Source of the DNA: an uncultured Dorea sp.
Lineage (GTDB): Bacteria > Bacillota > Clostridia > Lachnospirales > Lachnospiraceae
Reading direction: 5' to 3'
Assembly: GCA_900550865.1 (NCBI GenBank)
Contig: URTM01000006.1
Span: forward strand, 36,160-100,159
DNA: 64,000 nt
The notes under the pieces were generated by a model, which ran no database searches, was not told where the DNA came from, and saw nothing but the letters and a program-made list of their open reading frames with translations. Shown in pieces: positions 1-8,988 of the stretch. Every line of letters starts with the position of its first letter. Position 1 is the stretch's first letter. The position numbers and the translations under genes are program-made.

Positions 1-72
1 AAGATTCACATTTTTCAGAGCATGGAAATCACCGTAATGCAGTTCCATGTTCTTGATACTTATTTTACTCAT
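1..72 (-). CDS. pstB: PstB phosphate ABC transporter ATPase, N-terminal 24 residues (runs off the window)
   Basis: Reading leftward from an ATG at 72, the frame encodes MSKISIKNMELHYGDFHAL, the typical opening of PstB, the ATPase that powers high-affinity phosphate import. An AGGAAGG ribosome site lies just upstream. The gene follows pstA by about 44 bases and completes the order pstS-pstC-pstA-pstB. The Walker motifs lie outside the window, so the call rests on the N-terminus and the context. Confidence 0.9.
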   Translation of the reverse strand, partial: MSKISIKNMELHYGDFHALKNVNL

Positions 73-116
73 GTATGATTCCTTCCTGTTTTTTCTGATT
101 TATCTCTGCACATCTG

Positions 117-980
117 CTATGCTTTTGTAATCCGTTTGGCGATCATGCCAGACAGGGTATTGATCACAACTACCAGCACCAGCAGTACTACAGCCGTCGC
201 ATAAGCCTGATTCATATAAAGACCTTCACTTGACAGATTATACATATGCACTGCCAGTGTTCTTCCTGAACTCAATACATTCTTTGGCACCTTTGCAACA
301 GTACCTGCTGTATAGATCAATGCTGCCGTCTCTCCGACGATTCGTCCGATCGCCAGGATCACACCGGCAAGGATTCCAGGTATTGCCGATGGAAGTACGA
401 TCCGGAATACTGTACGTAATTTTCCTGCTCCCAGTCCAAAACTTCCTTCTCTGTAAGAATCCGGTACGGATTTCAATGCTTCCTCTGTACTTCTCATGAT
501 CAGCGGTAATACCATGATCGCAAGCGTAAAAGCTCCTGCCAGAATCGAAAATCCCCATTTACAGGTATTTACAAAGAACAGCATACCAAACAGTCCATAT
601 ACGATAGATGGAATTCCCTGAAGCGTCTCTGTTGTAAGTCTGATCACTTCTACAAATTTATTACCACGTTTTGCATATTCCACAAGGAAGATTGCTGCGA
701 AGATTCCAAATGGGACTGCGATCAGAAGTGATAACAGGGTCATGATCACTGTGTTAATCAATGCCGGCATCAGCGAGGCATTTTCCGATGTATAGTGAAG
801 TGAGAAAATGGATGGTTTCAAATACGGAACACCATGTACCAGCACATATACGATCAGAAATATAAGTACTGCAAATGTCATAATCGCAGAAAGCATGACC
901 AGAAGCATTACGATCAGTGATCCAGGAGTTCTGGTATATGCTTTTAACTTATCTTTCCATGTTACTTCATTACTACTCAT
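117..980 (-). CDS. pstA: Phosphate ABC transporter permease PstA
   Basis: This 287-residue membrane protein has about six hydrophobic segments. The permease-ATPase coupling region (residues 160-190, EALKSVPDSYREGSFGLGAGK) matches the EAL-G signature of binding-protein-dependent permeases. With PstC it forms the phosphate channel in the cytoplasmic membrane. Its start overlaps the end of pstC by eight bases, indicating translational coupling. It should be induced by phosphate starvation through the Pho box ahead of pstS. Confidence 0.96.
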   Translation of the reverse strand: MSSNEVTWKDKLKAYTRTPGSLIVMLLVMLSAIMTFAVLIFLIVYVLVHGVPYLKPSIFSLHYTSENASLMPALINTVIMTLLSLLIAVPFGIFAAIFLVEYAKRGNKFVEVIRLTTETLQGIPSIVYGLFGMLFFVNTCKWGFSILAGAFTLAIMVLPLIMRSTEEALKSVPDSYREGSFGLGAGKLRTVFRIVLPSAIPGILAGVILAIGRIVGETAALIYTAGTVAKVPKNVLSSGRTLAVHMYNLSSEGLYMNQAYATAVVLLVLVVVINTLSGMIAKRITKA

Positions 981-1848
981 AATTCTTCCCCCTCTTCAAA
1001 AGTGCTACACAGAAGTTCAGAAGAAGGATAAATACGAAGAGAACTACGCCGGTTGCGATCAGTGCTTCTCTGTGAAGTCCGGACGCATATCCCATCTCAA
1101 TTACGATATTGGCTGTCAGTGTTCTGACTCCTCTGAAGATTCCTTCCGGCATTCTCGGCTGATTACCAGCCACCATGATCACTGCCATCGTCTCTCCGAT
1201 CGCACGTCCGATTCCCAGGACAATAGCTGCCACTACTCCGGATTTGGCTGCCGGTAAAACAACGGTAAAGATTGCCCTTTCATGTGTTCCGCCAAGTGCT
1301 ACCGCACCTTCATAATACTGTGTAGGAACTGCTCTGAGCGCTGATTCCGTAAGTCCGATGATCGTTGGCAGGATCATCATTCCCAGAAGAATGGATGCCG
1401 TGAGCATACTGCTTCCGTTACCGCCCCGGTGAAGTGTTCTTCCGATTTCCCTTACCCACGGTACGAGAACTACAAGACCGAAAAATCCATAGACAACGGA
1501 TGGGATTCCTGCCAGAAGTTCTGTCGCCATCTTCAGTGGTCTATAGATTACTTTCGGACAATAGAATGCCATGAATACTGCTGTCAAGATTCCGATCGGT
1601 ACACCGATGATAATTGCACCGGCCGTTACATACAGACTTCCAATGATCATTGGAAAGATTCCGTATATGTCATTCTTTGGTTTCCATAATTCACCGGTCA
1701 GGAATTTCCCGAATCCGATCTTACTCATTGCAGGAATTCCATTTGCAAACAAGAAAATACAAATGAGTGCAACCGCCAGTACCGAAGCACAGGCGGCAAC
1801 TGCAAACACTCCCTGCATGAATTTCTCTGTCCATGCTTTTGATTTCAT
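973..1848 (-). CDS. pstC: Phosphate ABC transporter permease PstC
   Basis: This 291-residue polytopic permease is the partner of PstA. It has an N-terminal transmembrane helix (about 15-40), five further hydrophobic segments and the EAL-type coupling loop (SALRAVPTQYYEGAVALGGT, about residues 170-190). The start is one base downstream of the pstS stop, so the genes are co-transcribed and probably coupled. Length and order are normal for Firmicutes pst operons. Confidence 0.96.
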   Translation of the reverse strand: MKSKAWTEKFMQGVFAVAACASVLAVALICIFLFANGIPAMSKIGFGKFLTGELWKPKNDIYGIFPMIIGSLYVTAGAIIIGVPIGILTAVFMAFYCPKVIYRPLKMATELLAGIPSVVYGFFGLVVLVPWVREIGRTLHRGGNGSSMLTASILLGMMILPTIIGLTESALRAVPTQYYEGAVALGGTHERAIFTVVLPAAKSGVVAAIVLGIGRAIGETMAVIMVAGNQPRMPEGIFRGVRTLTANIVIEMGYASGLHREALIATGVVLFVFILLLNFCVALLKRGKNYE

Positions 1849-1849
1849 A

Positions 1850-2761
1850 TTATTTCACTACCTCATCCCATGTGGTTGCATCACCAGTGTAAATTGTCTT
1901 TACCTGATCACTGCTGAGTTCATCTGTTGTATTGTTTTTATTTACAATAACTGCAATACCGTCTGTAGCAATTACCTGGCTGTCCAGTTTATCTTTTTCT
2001 TCATCCTGTAATTCACGTGATGCCATTCCGATATCATAACTTCCGTCGATTGCTGATGTCATACCTGTTGTAGAGTCTGTAGTCTGAAGCTCAATCTCTG
2101 CTCCTGTATTAACTTTCTTATATGCCTCGATCAGTTTTTCCATAACCGGTGATACGGAAGATGATCCGCCGACAACCGCTTTTCCGGATGGCTTGCTTCC
2201 TGCATAAGCTTCTGATGAATCGTCTCCGATATATCCGTTGTCTGAAATCACCTGCTGTCCTTCTTTGCTCATGATATAAGCGATGAAGTCTTTTGCTACT
2301 TCGTTATCTGCACCTTTCTTTGTTGCAATGTTAAATGGTCTGCAGATTTTGTATTTTCCATCTTTGATGTTCTGCTCTGTGGCTTCTTCTCCGTCAATCT
2401 TTAAAGCTTTTACTGTATCATTTAATGATCCGAGTGATACATAACCGATTGCATAATCATCTCCGGCTACTGTTGTAAGCATTACAGATGTGCTGTTTGT
2501 GATCTGTGCATCATCTGTTGTCATATCAACTTTTTCACCGTCTTTCTTTTCTTCAATTCCGAAAAGTTCAATGAATGCTCCTCTTGTTCCTGAGCCGTCC
2601 TCTCTGGAAACGATTGTTATATCATTGGAAGAATCCCAGTCACTCTTGCTGCTCTTATCATCAGAAGATCCACTGTCTGAACTTCCACATCCAACTGCAA
2701 GTCCTGCTGTCATTGTTGCTACCGATAAAATTGCAATAAACTTTTTCAACTTCATAATCAT
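1850..2761 (-). CDS. pstS: Phosphate-binding lipoprotein PstS
   Basis: The protein is a secreted solute-binding lipoprotein. A positively charged start (MKLKK) is followed by a hydrophobic stretch and a lipobox ending AVGC at about residue 25, then a Ser-rich linker. The mature part contains the phosphate-binding signature GGSSSVSPVMEKL and SREDGSGTRGAF, both typical of PstS. The first two residues (MI) may be untranslated, because the MKLKK methionine also fits. It is the first gene of pstSCAB and is preceded by Pho-box repeats. It captures phosphate outside the membrane and hands it to PstCA. Confidence 0.96.
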   Translation of the reverse strand: MIMKLKKFIAILSVATMTAGLAVGCGSSDSGSSDDKSSKSDWDSSNDITIVSREDGSGTRGAFIELFGIEEKKDGEKVDMTTDDAQITNSTSVMLTTVAGDDYAIGYVSLGSLNDTVKALKIDGEEATEQNIKDGKYKICRPFNIATKKGADNEVAKDFIAYIMSKEGQQVISDNGYIGDDSSEAYAGSKPSGKAVVGGSSSVSPVMEKLIEAYKKVNTGAEIELQTTDSTTGMTSAIDGSYDIGMASRELQDEEKDKLDSQVIATDGIAVIVNKNNTTDELSSDQVKTIYTGDATTWDEVVK

Positions 2762-2824
2762 ACTCTCCTTAGATTCTCATCTTTTTTCATTCTGATTTTT
2801 TCTTTGTCGTTTTCGACAATAGCT

Positions 2825-2879
2825 ATATTAATAGACGTTTGTTAAATCCAAAATCTGTGGATTGTTAAATATATGTAAA
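2825..2879 (-). promoter_or_regulatory. Pho box and promoter of the pst operon
   Basis: On the minus strand TTTACA (2879-2874) and TTAACA (2868-2863) lie exactly 11 bp apart, and a second TTAACA sits at 2845-2840. A TAATAT -10-like hexamer follows at 2830-2825. Direct TT(A/T)ACA hexamers in 11-bp phase are the PhoP operator of Bacillus-type bacteria. The core TTTACATA-N-ATTTAACA recurs before the Na/Pi cotransporter at 63.1 kb, which strengthens the call. The transcription start is inferred. Confidence 0.65.
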
Positions 2880-3090
2880 GTGTATGCAGGAATTGTATGG
2901 AAATATAAAATCGCTTTTTTCATAGCCGGATTTTATGACTGTGTGCTTTCAAATTGAATTTCTTAATTTTTCATGCTATAATTCCTCTACAGGGCTGTCT
3001 GGAAATGCTTTTCCGGATATGTTTTTGTTACTTATTTACAAAAATAAACAGAAATTTTACATTATAAAGAAGAAAGAGGATTATAATTCT

Positions 3091-3951
3091 ATGTGGATTG
3101 CAGATCAATGGAAAGATTATGAAGTAATCGATTGTAGTAAAGGTGAGAAATTAGAGCGCTGGGGACAGTACACTCTGGTCCGTCCGGACCCGCAGGTAAT
3201 CTGGGATACTCCGAAAACGGAACGCGGCTGGAAACATATGAACGGCCACTATCACCGCAGCAAGAAAGGCGGCGGGGAATGGGAATTCTTCAGTCTCCCG
3301 GAACAATGGCAGATTCATTATAAAGAACTTACATTTAACTTGAAGCCTTTCAGCTTCAAGCACACCGGACTTTTCCCGGAACAGGCAACGAACTGGGACT
3401 GGTTCTCTGAGAAAATCAGAAATGCAGGAAGACCGATCAAAGTACTGAATCTCTTTGCTTACACAGGTGGTGCTACTCTCGCAGCCGCTGCTGCCGGAGC
3501 AAGTGTTACACATGTAGATGCTTCTAAAGGAATGGTTGCATGGGCAAAGGAAAATGCAGCTTCTTCCGGATTGTCTGACAGACCGATCCGCTGGCTGGTC
3601 GATGACTGTGTAAAATTCGTAGAGCGTGAGATCCGCCGCGGCAATCACTATGATGCTATCATTATGGATCCACCGTCATACGGACGCGGACCTAAGGGGG
3701 AAATCTGGAAGATCGAAGATGCAATTCATCCGCTGATCAAACTGTGCACACAGATTCTGTCGGATGACCCGTTATTCTTCCTGGTCAACTCTTACACAAC
3801 CGGACTGGCACCGGCTGTTCTGACTTATATGCTTGGAACGGAGCTTAAGAAATGGGGCGGACATGTGGATTCACAGGAGATTGGGCTGCCGGTTACGCAT
3901 TCCGGACTGGTGCTGCCTTGTGGGGCTTCCGGGAGATGGGAAGCACAATAA
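3091..3951 (+). CDS. Class I SAM-dependent RNA methyltransferase (RlmI/COG1092-like)
   Basis: The chosen start (MWIADQW) follows a GAAAGAGGA ribosome site, giving 286 residues; an upstream in-frame extension to 2935 looks non-coding. The C-terminal Rossmann domain carries motif I (NLFAYTGGATLAAAAAGA, about 124-141) and the catalytic-type motif DPPSYGRGPKG (about 194-204) seen in rRNA cytosine methyltransferases and their relatives. The substrate is probably a 23S rRNA base, but the exact target cannot be read from sequence. It stands alone, divergent from pst and convergent with fructokinase. Confidence 0.85.
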   Translation: MWIADQWKDYEVIDCSKGEKLERWGQYTLVRPDPQVIWDTPKTERGWKHMNGHYHRSKKGGGEWEFFSLPEQWQIHYKELTFNLKPFSFKHTGLFPEQATNWDWFSEKIRNAGRPIKVLNLFAYTGGATLAAAAAGASVTHVDASKGMVAWAKENAASSGLSDRPIRWLVDDCVKFVEREIRRGNHYDAIIMDPPSYGRGPKGEIWKIEDAIHPLIKLCTQILSDDPLFFLVNSYTTGLAPAVLTYMLGTELKKWGGHVDSQEIGLPVTHSGLVLPCGASGRWEAQ

Positions 3952-3965
3952 AAAGACAAAAATTG

Positions 3966-4003
3966 ACGGCCATACATAAAATCTTGTATGGCCGTATTTT
4001 TCT
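3966..4003. terminator. Bidirectional rho-independent terminator
   Basis: A perfect 10-bp stem (ACGGCCATAC / GTATGGCCGT) with a 10-base loop is followed by ATTTTTCTTT on the plus strand and CAATTTTTG on the minus strand. It lies between the convergent methyltransferase and fructokinase genes. Confidence 0.9.
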
Positions 4004-4015
4004 TTCACTATATTT

Positions 4016-4981
4016 TTAATGCGTCAGATAAAACTCTTCTACCTCTTCCTTTCGTGGAATTGCCGGAATTCCACCTCTTTTTTGTACACATAATGCCGCT
4101 GTTATATTTCCATACACTGCACATGACCGAATTTCATCCCATGTCATTTCGTCCAGATTCTTATTTATCTGAAGGAAATGACTTAAGAATCCTCCCCAGA
4201 ATGAATCACCTGCTCCGGTTGTATCTACTGCCTGAACCCGATATCCAGGAACTTTTTCTTTCTTCTCTTTGGTGGCAATAAGAACTCCATCACCACCCAA
4301 TGTTACCGCAACCAGAGACGGACCCATTTGTAACAACTTGTCTGCCGCCTGTTCATACGTGTCCATTCCGGTCAGCAATAAACTTTCTTCATCCGATACT
4401 TTCATTATATCTGCATTTTTTATGACAGAGCACATTCTTTCAACTGCCAATTTCCTGCTCTCCCATAAAGACTCCCGGTAATTTGGATCATATGAAATCA
4501 ATGCTCCTGCTTTTTTTGCAGCTGCTACTGCTTCTTCTGTCGCACTTTTTGCCGGCTCATCTGTAAGAGATAATGATCCAAAATGAAAAATCCTGCAATT
4601 TTCCATTAACGAATGATCGATTTCTTCCGGTAAGAGCTGTGTATCTGCTCCCGGTTTCCTGGAAAATGAAAATTCTCTTTCTCCATTCTCTGCAATTTCT
4701 ACAAAAGCAAGTGTTGTAAAATATTTTTCATCTTCCAACAGATACGCAGTTCCAATTCCTTCCTGACGCAAAGTGTTTTTCAGGAATGCTCCATGCATAT
4801 CTCTTCCCACTTTACCTGTAAATTCCGTCCGATATCCCATATGGCTCGCTACCGTTAATAAATTTGCCGGTGCTCCACCCGGATTCTGTTCGAATAATTT
4901 TCTGTTATCTTTGCTTTTTCCGGCTTCTGTAAAATCAATCAGCAGTTCGCCTAACGCAACAATATCAACCTCTTTTTCCAT
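4016..4981 (-). CDS. PfkB-family sugar kinase, probable fructokinase
   Basis: This 321-residue ribokinase-fold enzyme has the N-terminal PfkB signature (GGAPANLLTVASHMG, about 35-49) and the C-terminal catalytic motif DTTGAGDSFWGG (about 252-263) with the Asp base. It uses ATP to phosphorylate a sugar, most likely fructose as in ScrK/FrkA-type enzymes; substrate choice is inferred. Its ATG lies inside the end of the upstream sugar symporter (17-base overlap). It forms an operon with the symporter and a zinc dehydrogenase that could make the ketose from a polyol. Confidence 0.9.
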   Translation of the reverse strand: MEKEVDIVALGELLIDFTEAGKSKDNRKLFEQNPGGAPANLLTVASHMGYRTEFTGKVGRDMHGAFLKNTLRQEGIGTAYLLEDEKYFTTLAFVEIAENGEREFSFSRKPGADTQLLPEEIDHSLMENCRIFHFGSLSLTDEPAKSATEEAVAAAKKAGALISYDPNYRESLWESRKLAVERMCSVIKNADIMKVSDEESLLLTGMDTYEQAADKLLQMGPSLVAVTLGGDGVLIATKEKKEKVPGYRVQAVDTTGAGDSFWGGFLSHFLQINKNLDEMTWDEIRSCAVYGNITAALCVQKRGGIPAIPRKEEVEEFYLTH

Positions 4982-6329
4982 TCTTCAGATCCTCCACGAT
5001 TTCATTATACCGTTTTTTATTTAACCGGTAGAAAAATAATACAACAGCTGTTACAATCCACAGAATCCCCGGAATGGTTGTAAATGCATGTTTCATAATA
5101 CCGATAACCGTATCATTTTGTGCCTGATTTGCCACGTATCCATATTTTCCAAGCAATGCCGCAAGCATCGCTGTACCGATCGCCATTCCAATCTTATTTC
5201 CAAGAGAAACGAATGCATACTGGAATCCATCATTTCGAAGTCCTGTTTTCCACTCTCCATATTCCACGCAGTCCGGAATGATCGCATAGATTGCTGTATT
5301 AAATCCCGAGAAAAAGAACTGTGTAACACCTGCCAGGATATAGAATACGGCTGCTGAATCTTTTACATTAAAGAAGTACATTGCCAGCATTGAGATACCT
5401 GTTAAAAGAGCAAATATAGAAGCTGTCCTTCCTTTATTGTTAAGTTTTCGGAATACCGGTTGAAAACATGCGGCACCGATAATGGATGGAATAATAATGC
5501 ACATAGAATAAGTTGTATAATAAGATGCATTTCCTTCTACATATGTAAAATAATATAAAATGTCAGCATTTCTTCCATACAATGTAAATCCAAATAAAAC
5601 CTGTCCGATCAAAGCAAGTATATACGGCTTATTATGCATCACAGCTTTTAACTGTACTTTAATTGATATTTTTTCCTTTTCCGGAATCGTCACCTGCTCC
5701 TTCGTCTTTGCAAAGCAGAAGAAATGGCATGCCGCAAATATACATCCATAGATAATTGCTACAAATAAATATCCGTTCTTCGCACTCTGGCTTCCCAGCT
5801 TTCCAATCAAAGGTACTGTAATAATGTTGATAATCCCGATTGCAATCATAGCCGCAACCGAACGCGAAGTATTAATTTTTGCCCGTTCATCAATGTCCTG
5901 CGTCATCGCACCGCAAAGTGTTCCATACGGAATATTTACACATGTGTATCCCAGTACAAGCAGACAATATGTAATAATCATATAGATAATCTTTGCAGTA
6001 TCTGGCCAGTCCGGATGTGCCCAGAATGTCAGCATTAAAAGTACTGCAGTAATGGGTGCAGCAACAAGCAGCCATGGACGGTAACGTCCCCATCTTGTTT
6101 TTGTCTTATCCGTCAATCCTCCGACAATCGGATCGTTGATCGCATCCCAGAATCTTGAAAATAACATCAATGCTGAAACAGCCGCCATACTGATTCCAAA
6201 CACATCTGTATAAAATATCATTAAAAAATTACTTACAAACATCCAGCTGAAATTGCATCCGACATCACCAAATCCATATGCAATTTTACTGATCAATGGC
6301 ACTTTTCCATTCTTACCCTCGTTTCCCAT
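4965..6329 (-). CDS. GPH-family sugar:cation symporter
   Basis: This 454-residue protein has about 12 membrane segments. The N-terminal block DAINDPIVGGLTDKTKTRWG (about 62-81) is the hallmark of glycoside-pentoside-hexuronide:cation symporters (MelB/LacS/XynB relatives). No EIIA-like tail is present. It is encoded between the zinc dehydrogenase (55 bases upstream) and fructokinase (17-base overlap), so it probably imports the sugar or polyol these enzymes process. The actual substrate is unknown. Confidence 0.92.
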   Translation of the reverse strand: MGNEGKNGKVPLISKIAYGFGDVGCNFSWMFVSNFLMIFYTDVFGISMAAVSALMLFSRFWDAINDPIVGGLTDKTKTRWGRYRPWLLVAAPITAVLLMLTFWAHPDWPDTAKIIYMIITYCLLVLGYTCVNIPYGTLCGAMTQDIDERAKINTSRSVAAMIAIGIINIITVPLIGKLGSQSAKNGYLFVAIIYGCIFAACHFFCFAKTKEQVTIPEKEKISIKVQLKAVMHNKPYILALIGQVLFGFTLYGRNADILYYFTYVEGNASYYTTYSMCIIIPSIIGAACFQPVFRKLNNKGRTASIFALLTGISMLAMYFFNVKDSAAVFYILAGVTQFFFSGFNTAIYAIIPDCVEYGEWKTGLRNDGFQYAFVSLGNKIGMAIGTAMLAALLGKYGYVANQAQNDTVIGIMKHAFTTIPGILWIVTAVVLFFYRLNKKRYNEIVEDLKNGKRG

Positions 6330-6384
6330 GGCTCCTCCTTATCAGAGTTTCTGACAAAACTTCTGTTCTCTCCTGATCTAATCT

Positions 6385-7410
6385 TTATTCCTGTACATTA
6401 ATGATTACTTTCATCGTTGTTTCCCGGTTATCATCGATATACTGATAAGCTTTCAGATAATCCTGAAATGCAAATGTTTTTGAGATCAGTGGTCTTAAAT
6501 GAACTTTTTCTTCATTTACGAGTCTGATTCCGTCAACATAGTCATCATGTCGGTACATCATTGTGCTCTTGATATCCAGTTCATGATCATTTGCTACCGC
6601 AAGATCAATCTCTGCCATTCCTGCAAACACTGCAACTAATACGATAATACTTCCTTTTCTTGCATACTTGATCGCCTGTCCCATTGTGATGTTATTTCCT
6701 GCACAATCATAAATCACATCAGCTTTATCTGGTCCGAATGCTTCTACCATTGCTTCACCAAAGTCTTTTTCTTTTGTATTCACACAGACATCAATTCCAC
6801 ATTCTTTTGCCTTATCCAGACGCAGATCACTGACGTCCGTGATCATTACTTTTGCTGCTCCCATTCCCTTCGCTGCCTGTGCCACAAGATTACCGATCGG
6901 TCCTGCACCAAGTACGGCAATATTCATTCCTTTCACATCACCAACCTGCTTTACGCCGTGAACTGCAACAGCCAGCGGCTCGATCATTGCACCTTCTTCA
7001 TATGACATTTCTTCCGGAATCGGTGTTACTTTCGATGCGTCTACTGCAAAATATTCCGATGCTGTTCCGGTTGTCTGGAATCCCATAACTTTTAATTCCT
7101 CACACAAATTGTATTTTCCGTGTCTGCATGGATAACATTCTCCGCAATATACCTGTGGCTCAATTGTTACTTTCTGCCCTTCGTGAAATGCTGTCACATC
7201 TTTTCCAAGTTTTACAACTTCGCCGGATACTTCATGTCCCTGTGTTACCGGATATGAGGTAAATGGATGCTTACCGTGATATACATGAATATCAGAGCCA
7301 CAAATACCGATATTCATAATCTTTACCAATACCTGATCATCTTTTACCTCCGGAACTGGTACCTCTCTGAAAATAATCTCTCCTGGTTTTGTCATTACCT
7401 GCTGTAACAT
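6385..7410 (-). CDS. Zinc-dependent medium-chain alcohol/polyol dehydrogenase
   Basis: The start is set at 7410, because the strong AAGGAGG site lies six bases upstream and a longer reading would begin inside it. The 341-residue protein has the catalytic-zinc ligands C37 and H59-E60 (GHE), four structural-zinc cysteines at about 89, 92, 95 and 103, and a Rossmann GAGPIGN at about 172. It resembles sorbitol, threonine and galactitol dehydrogenases. Position ahead of a GPH symporter and fructokinase suggests oxidation of a sugar alcohol to a ketose. It is the first gene of the operon and probably under the divergent-side ROK repressor. Confidence 0.92.
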   Translation of the reverse strand: MLQQVMTKPGEIIFREVPVPEVKDDQVLVKIMNIGICGSDIHVYHGKHPFTSYPVTQGHEVSGEVVKLGKDVTAFHEGQKVTIEPQVYCGECYPCRHGKYNLCEELKVMGFQTTGTASEYFAVDASKVTPIPEEMSYEEGAMIEPLAVAVHGVKQVGDVKGMNIAVLGAGPIGNLVAQAAKGMGAAKVMITDVSDLRLDKAKECGIDVCVNTKEKDFGEAMVEAFGPDKADVIYDCAGNNITMGQAIKYARKGSIIVLVAVFAGMAEIDLAVANDHELDIKSTMMYRHDDYVDGIRLVNEEKVHLRPLISKTFAFQDYLKAYQYIDDNRETTMKVIINVQE

Positions 7411-7472
7411 AATGTTTTCCTCCTTCATTCTTTTACTTCGTCTTTTATTAAATGTTTTATTAAAGTAATTAC

Positions 7473-7501
7473 ATTATTGTACATCGGCTCTATTTTGTCA
7501 A
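7473..7501 (-). promoter_or_regulatory. Promoter of the dehydrogenase-symporter-fructokinase operon
   Basis: Minus-strand TTGACA (7501-7496), a 17-bp spacer and AATAAT (7478-7473) form a near-consensus vegetative promoter. Just downstream, at 7464-7443, two copies of TTTAATAAAA lie in direct repeat. This is a plausible operator for the neighbouring ROK repressor, but that is not proven. Confidence 0.65.
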
Positions 7502-7616
7502 TATATGAATGTGTATTTCTGCTTGTTGCACAACTTTTGTCAGCTTCTTTTGTGCATATTTGCCAACTGGATATACATTACCTGCCAATTGCAACTTCTT
7601 CCGAGCACCTGACAAC

Positions 7617-7673
7617 AAAAAAAGAGGTAAATATTCAAAGTCCGTAATCATTACGAACCTTGAATTTCACCTC
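7617..7673. terminator. Terminator after the ROK repressor
   Basis: A long imperfect hairpin spans 7624-7673: GAGGT...CACCTC closing arms, an inner ATTCAAAG/CTTGAAT stem and a CGTAATCATTACG tip. On the minus strand it is followed by seven T residues (7623-7617). A GTTTTT tract on the other side suggests it may work in both directions. Confidence 0.8.
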
Positions 7674-7714
7674 AGTTTTTCATTCTTATTCATTTTTCCT
7701 GCAACATATCAATT

Positions 7715-8824
7715 TTATAAATGCTGTATATATTCAGAGAGGAAATGTTTTGCCGCTCCGACGGCTGATGCTTCTCTCTTGTAGGAACAATTTTTCAAAT
7801 AACGTACATCATGTTCAAAACCATTATATGCCATCACTTTTTCCCCCAGTGGCATCATATACTCTGATAAATAGCCCCCGACTTCTCCTCCAAGTATGAT
7901 ATCCGTGTCATATGCCATTCGCAGATTAGAAATCAGAATAGCCAGATTATCCAGATACTGATTCCATTTTTCCACAGTCTTTGTATTTTTCTGCTCTACT
8001 TTTTCCATAAATTGTTCCAATGTCATTTCCTGCTCTTCATCAGTCAATGCACTGGCTGCACAATAGGCATCTGCACACCCTGCTTTTCCGCAATAACATT
8101 TCTTTCCTCCCGGCACCAGAATCATGTGTCCGAATTCTCCCGCTTTCTGATTCTGACCAGTCACAAGTTTTCCATTAATGCAGAAAGCACCGCCTAATGT
8201 ATTGTTGAGTGAAAGATACACTGCATCCTGATATTCATGCATATCTTCTGCCATCATCGCAGCATTTGCATCATTTGCAAAATACACCGGATAAGAAAAT
8301 GCCTGTTCCAGAAAGCTCAGACTGAAATTCTCCAATTGCAATGCATGAGATTTCACAACTAATCTGTTCTCCTGATCAATAATACCAGGAATCGAAATTC
8401 CGATTCCTAATATCTTTTCTCTGTCTTCTACATCTTTCAGGAAGTCCTCCACCATTTCAGCAACTTTTAAACAATAAGATGTTTCTGTTGAAAACTTTAA
8501 ACGCATCCGGACCGTTTTCTCTATTTCATACTGCATGTTCAGCAATACGATCCCCAGATGATTTGCTGTGATAACTACACCGACTGCATACTTATATGCC
8601 GGATTAATTCCTATACGCTTCGCTTTCCGCCCACCGGTAGATTCATATTCTCCTATCTCGATGACCATGTTCCGTTCGATCAGTTCATTGACATTAGAAA
8701 GTACCGTCGGCATGCTTAAGCTCAGACTCTGCGCCAGCTCTGCCTTTGATGTAATTTTATTATTTATGATATAGTTTACAATTTTAGATCTTGTAATATT
8801 CTTTTTTTCATTTCGTCCTGCCAT
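7715..8824 (-). CDS. ROK-family transcriptional repressor (NagC/XylR-like)
   Basis: The 369-residue protein has an N-terminal winged helix-turn-helix (about 10-65, SKAELAQSLSLSMPTVLSNV) and a C-terminal ROK sugar-kinase-like domain. That domain carries the zinc cluster KKCYCGKAGCADAYC (about 240-254) and a GIGISIPG-like fold region. It should bind operators near the adjacent sugar operon and release them when a sugar or sugar phosphate binds. It is transcribed in the same direction but from its own promoter, with a terminator in between. Confidence 0.92.
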   Translation of the reverse strand: MAGRNEKKNITRSKIVNYIINNKITSKAELAQSLSLSMPTVLSNVNELIERNMVIEIGEYESTGGRKAKRIGINPAYKYAVGVVITANHLGIVLLNMQYEIEKTVRMRLKFSTETSYCLKVAEMVEDFLKDVEDREKILGIGISIPGIIDQENRLVVKSHALQLENFSLSFLEQAFSYPVYFANDANAAMMAEDMHEYQDAVYLSLNNTLGGAFCINGKLVTGQNQKAGEFGHMILVPGGKKCYCGKAGCADAYCAASALTDEEQEMTLEQFMEKVEQKNTKTVEKWNQYLDNLAILISNLRMAYDTDIILGGEVGGYLSEYMMPLGEKVMAYNGFEHDVRYLKNCSYKREASAVGAAKHFLSEYIQHL

Positions 8825-8858
8825 ATCAGACCTCTTTTATAAATTATTTTACAAAAGT

Positions 8859-8887
8859 ATCTTAGTCCTTTTTCGTTATTCTGTAAA
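8859..8887 (-). promoter_or_regulatory. Promoter of the ROK repressor gene
   Basis: Minus-strand TTTACA (8887-8882), a 17-bp spacer and TAAGAT (8864-8859) lie about 40 bases before the start codon. An AT-rich TTTTGTAAAATAATTTATAAAAG stretch between the -10 and the gene could be an autoregulatory operator (inferred). Confidence 0.55.
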
Positions 8888-8941
8888 GAATAAATATGTT
8901 ACTTCTAAAAAACTTCTTCCCAACTCACAACAACATAAAAC

Positions 8942-8988
8942 AAGCTACCGGGATAGATACCACTCTTTTTTCTCCATCCCAGTGGCTT
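8942..8988 (-). terminator. Probable terminator of the HAD phosphatase transcript
   Basis: AAGCCACTGGGAT and ATCCCGGTAGCTT (minus strand) pair with two mismatches, directly at the HAD stop codon, and are followed by TTGTTTTATG. The U-tract is short, so termination may be partial. Confidence 0.55.

Noticed and set aside
2935..3090. N-terminal extension of the methyltransferase
   Set aside because: The sequence is AT-rich, not protein-like, and a good ribosome site precedes the ATG at 3091.
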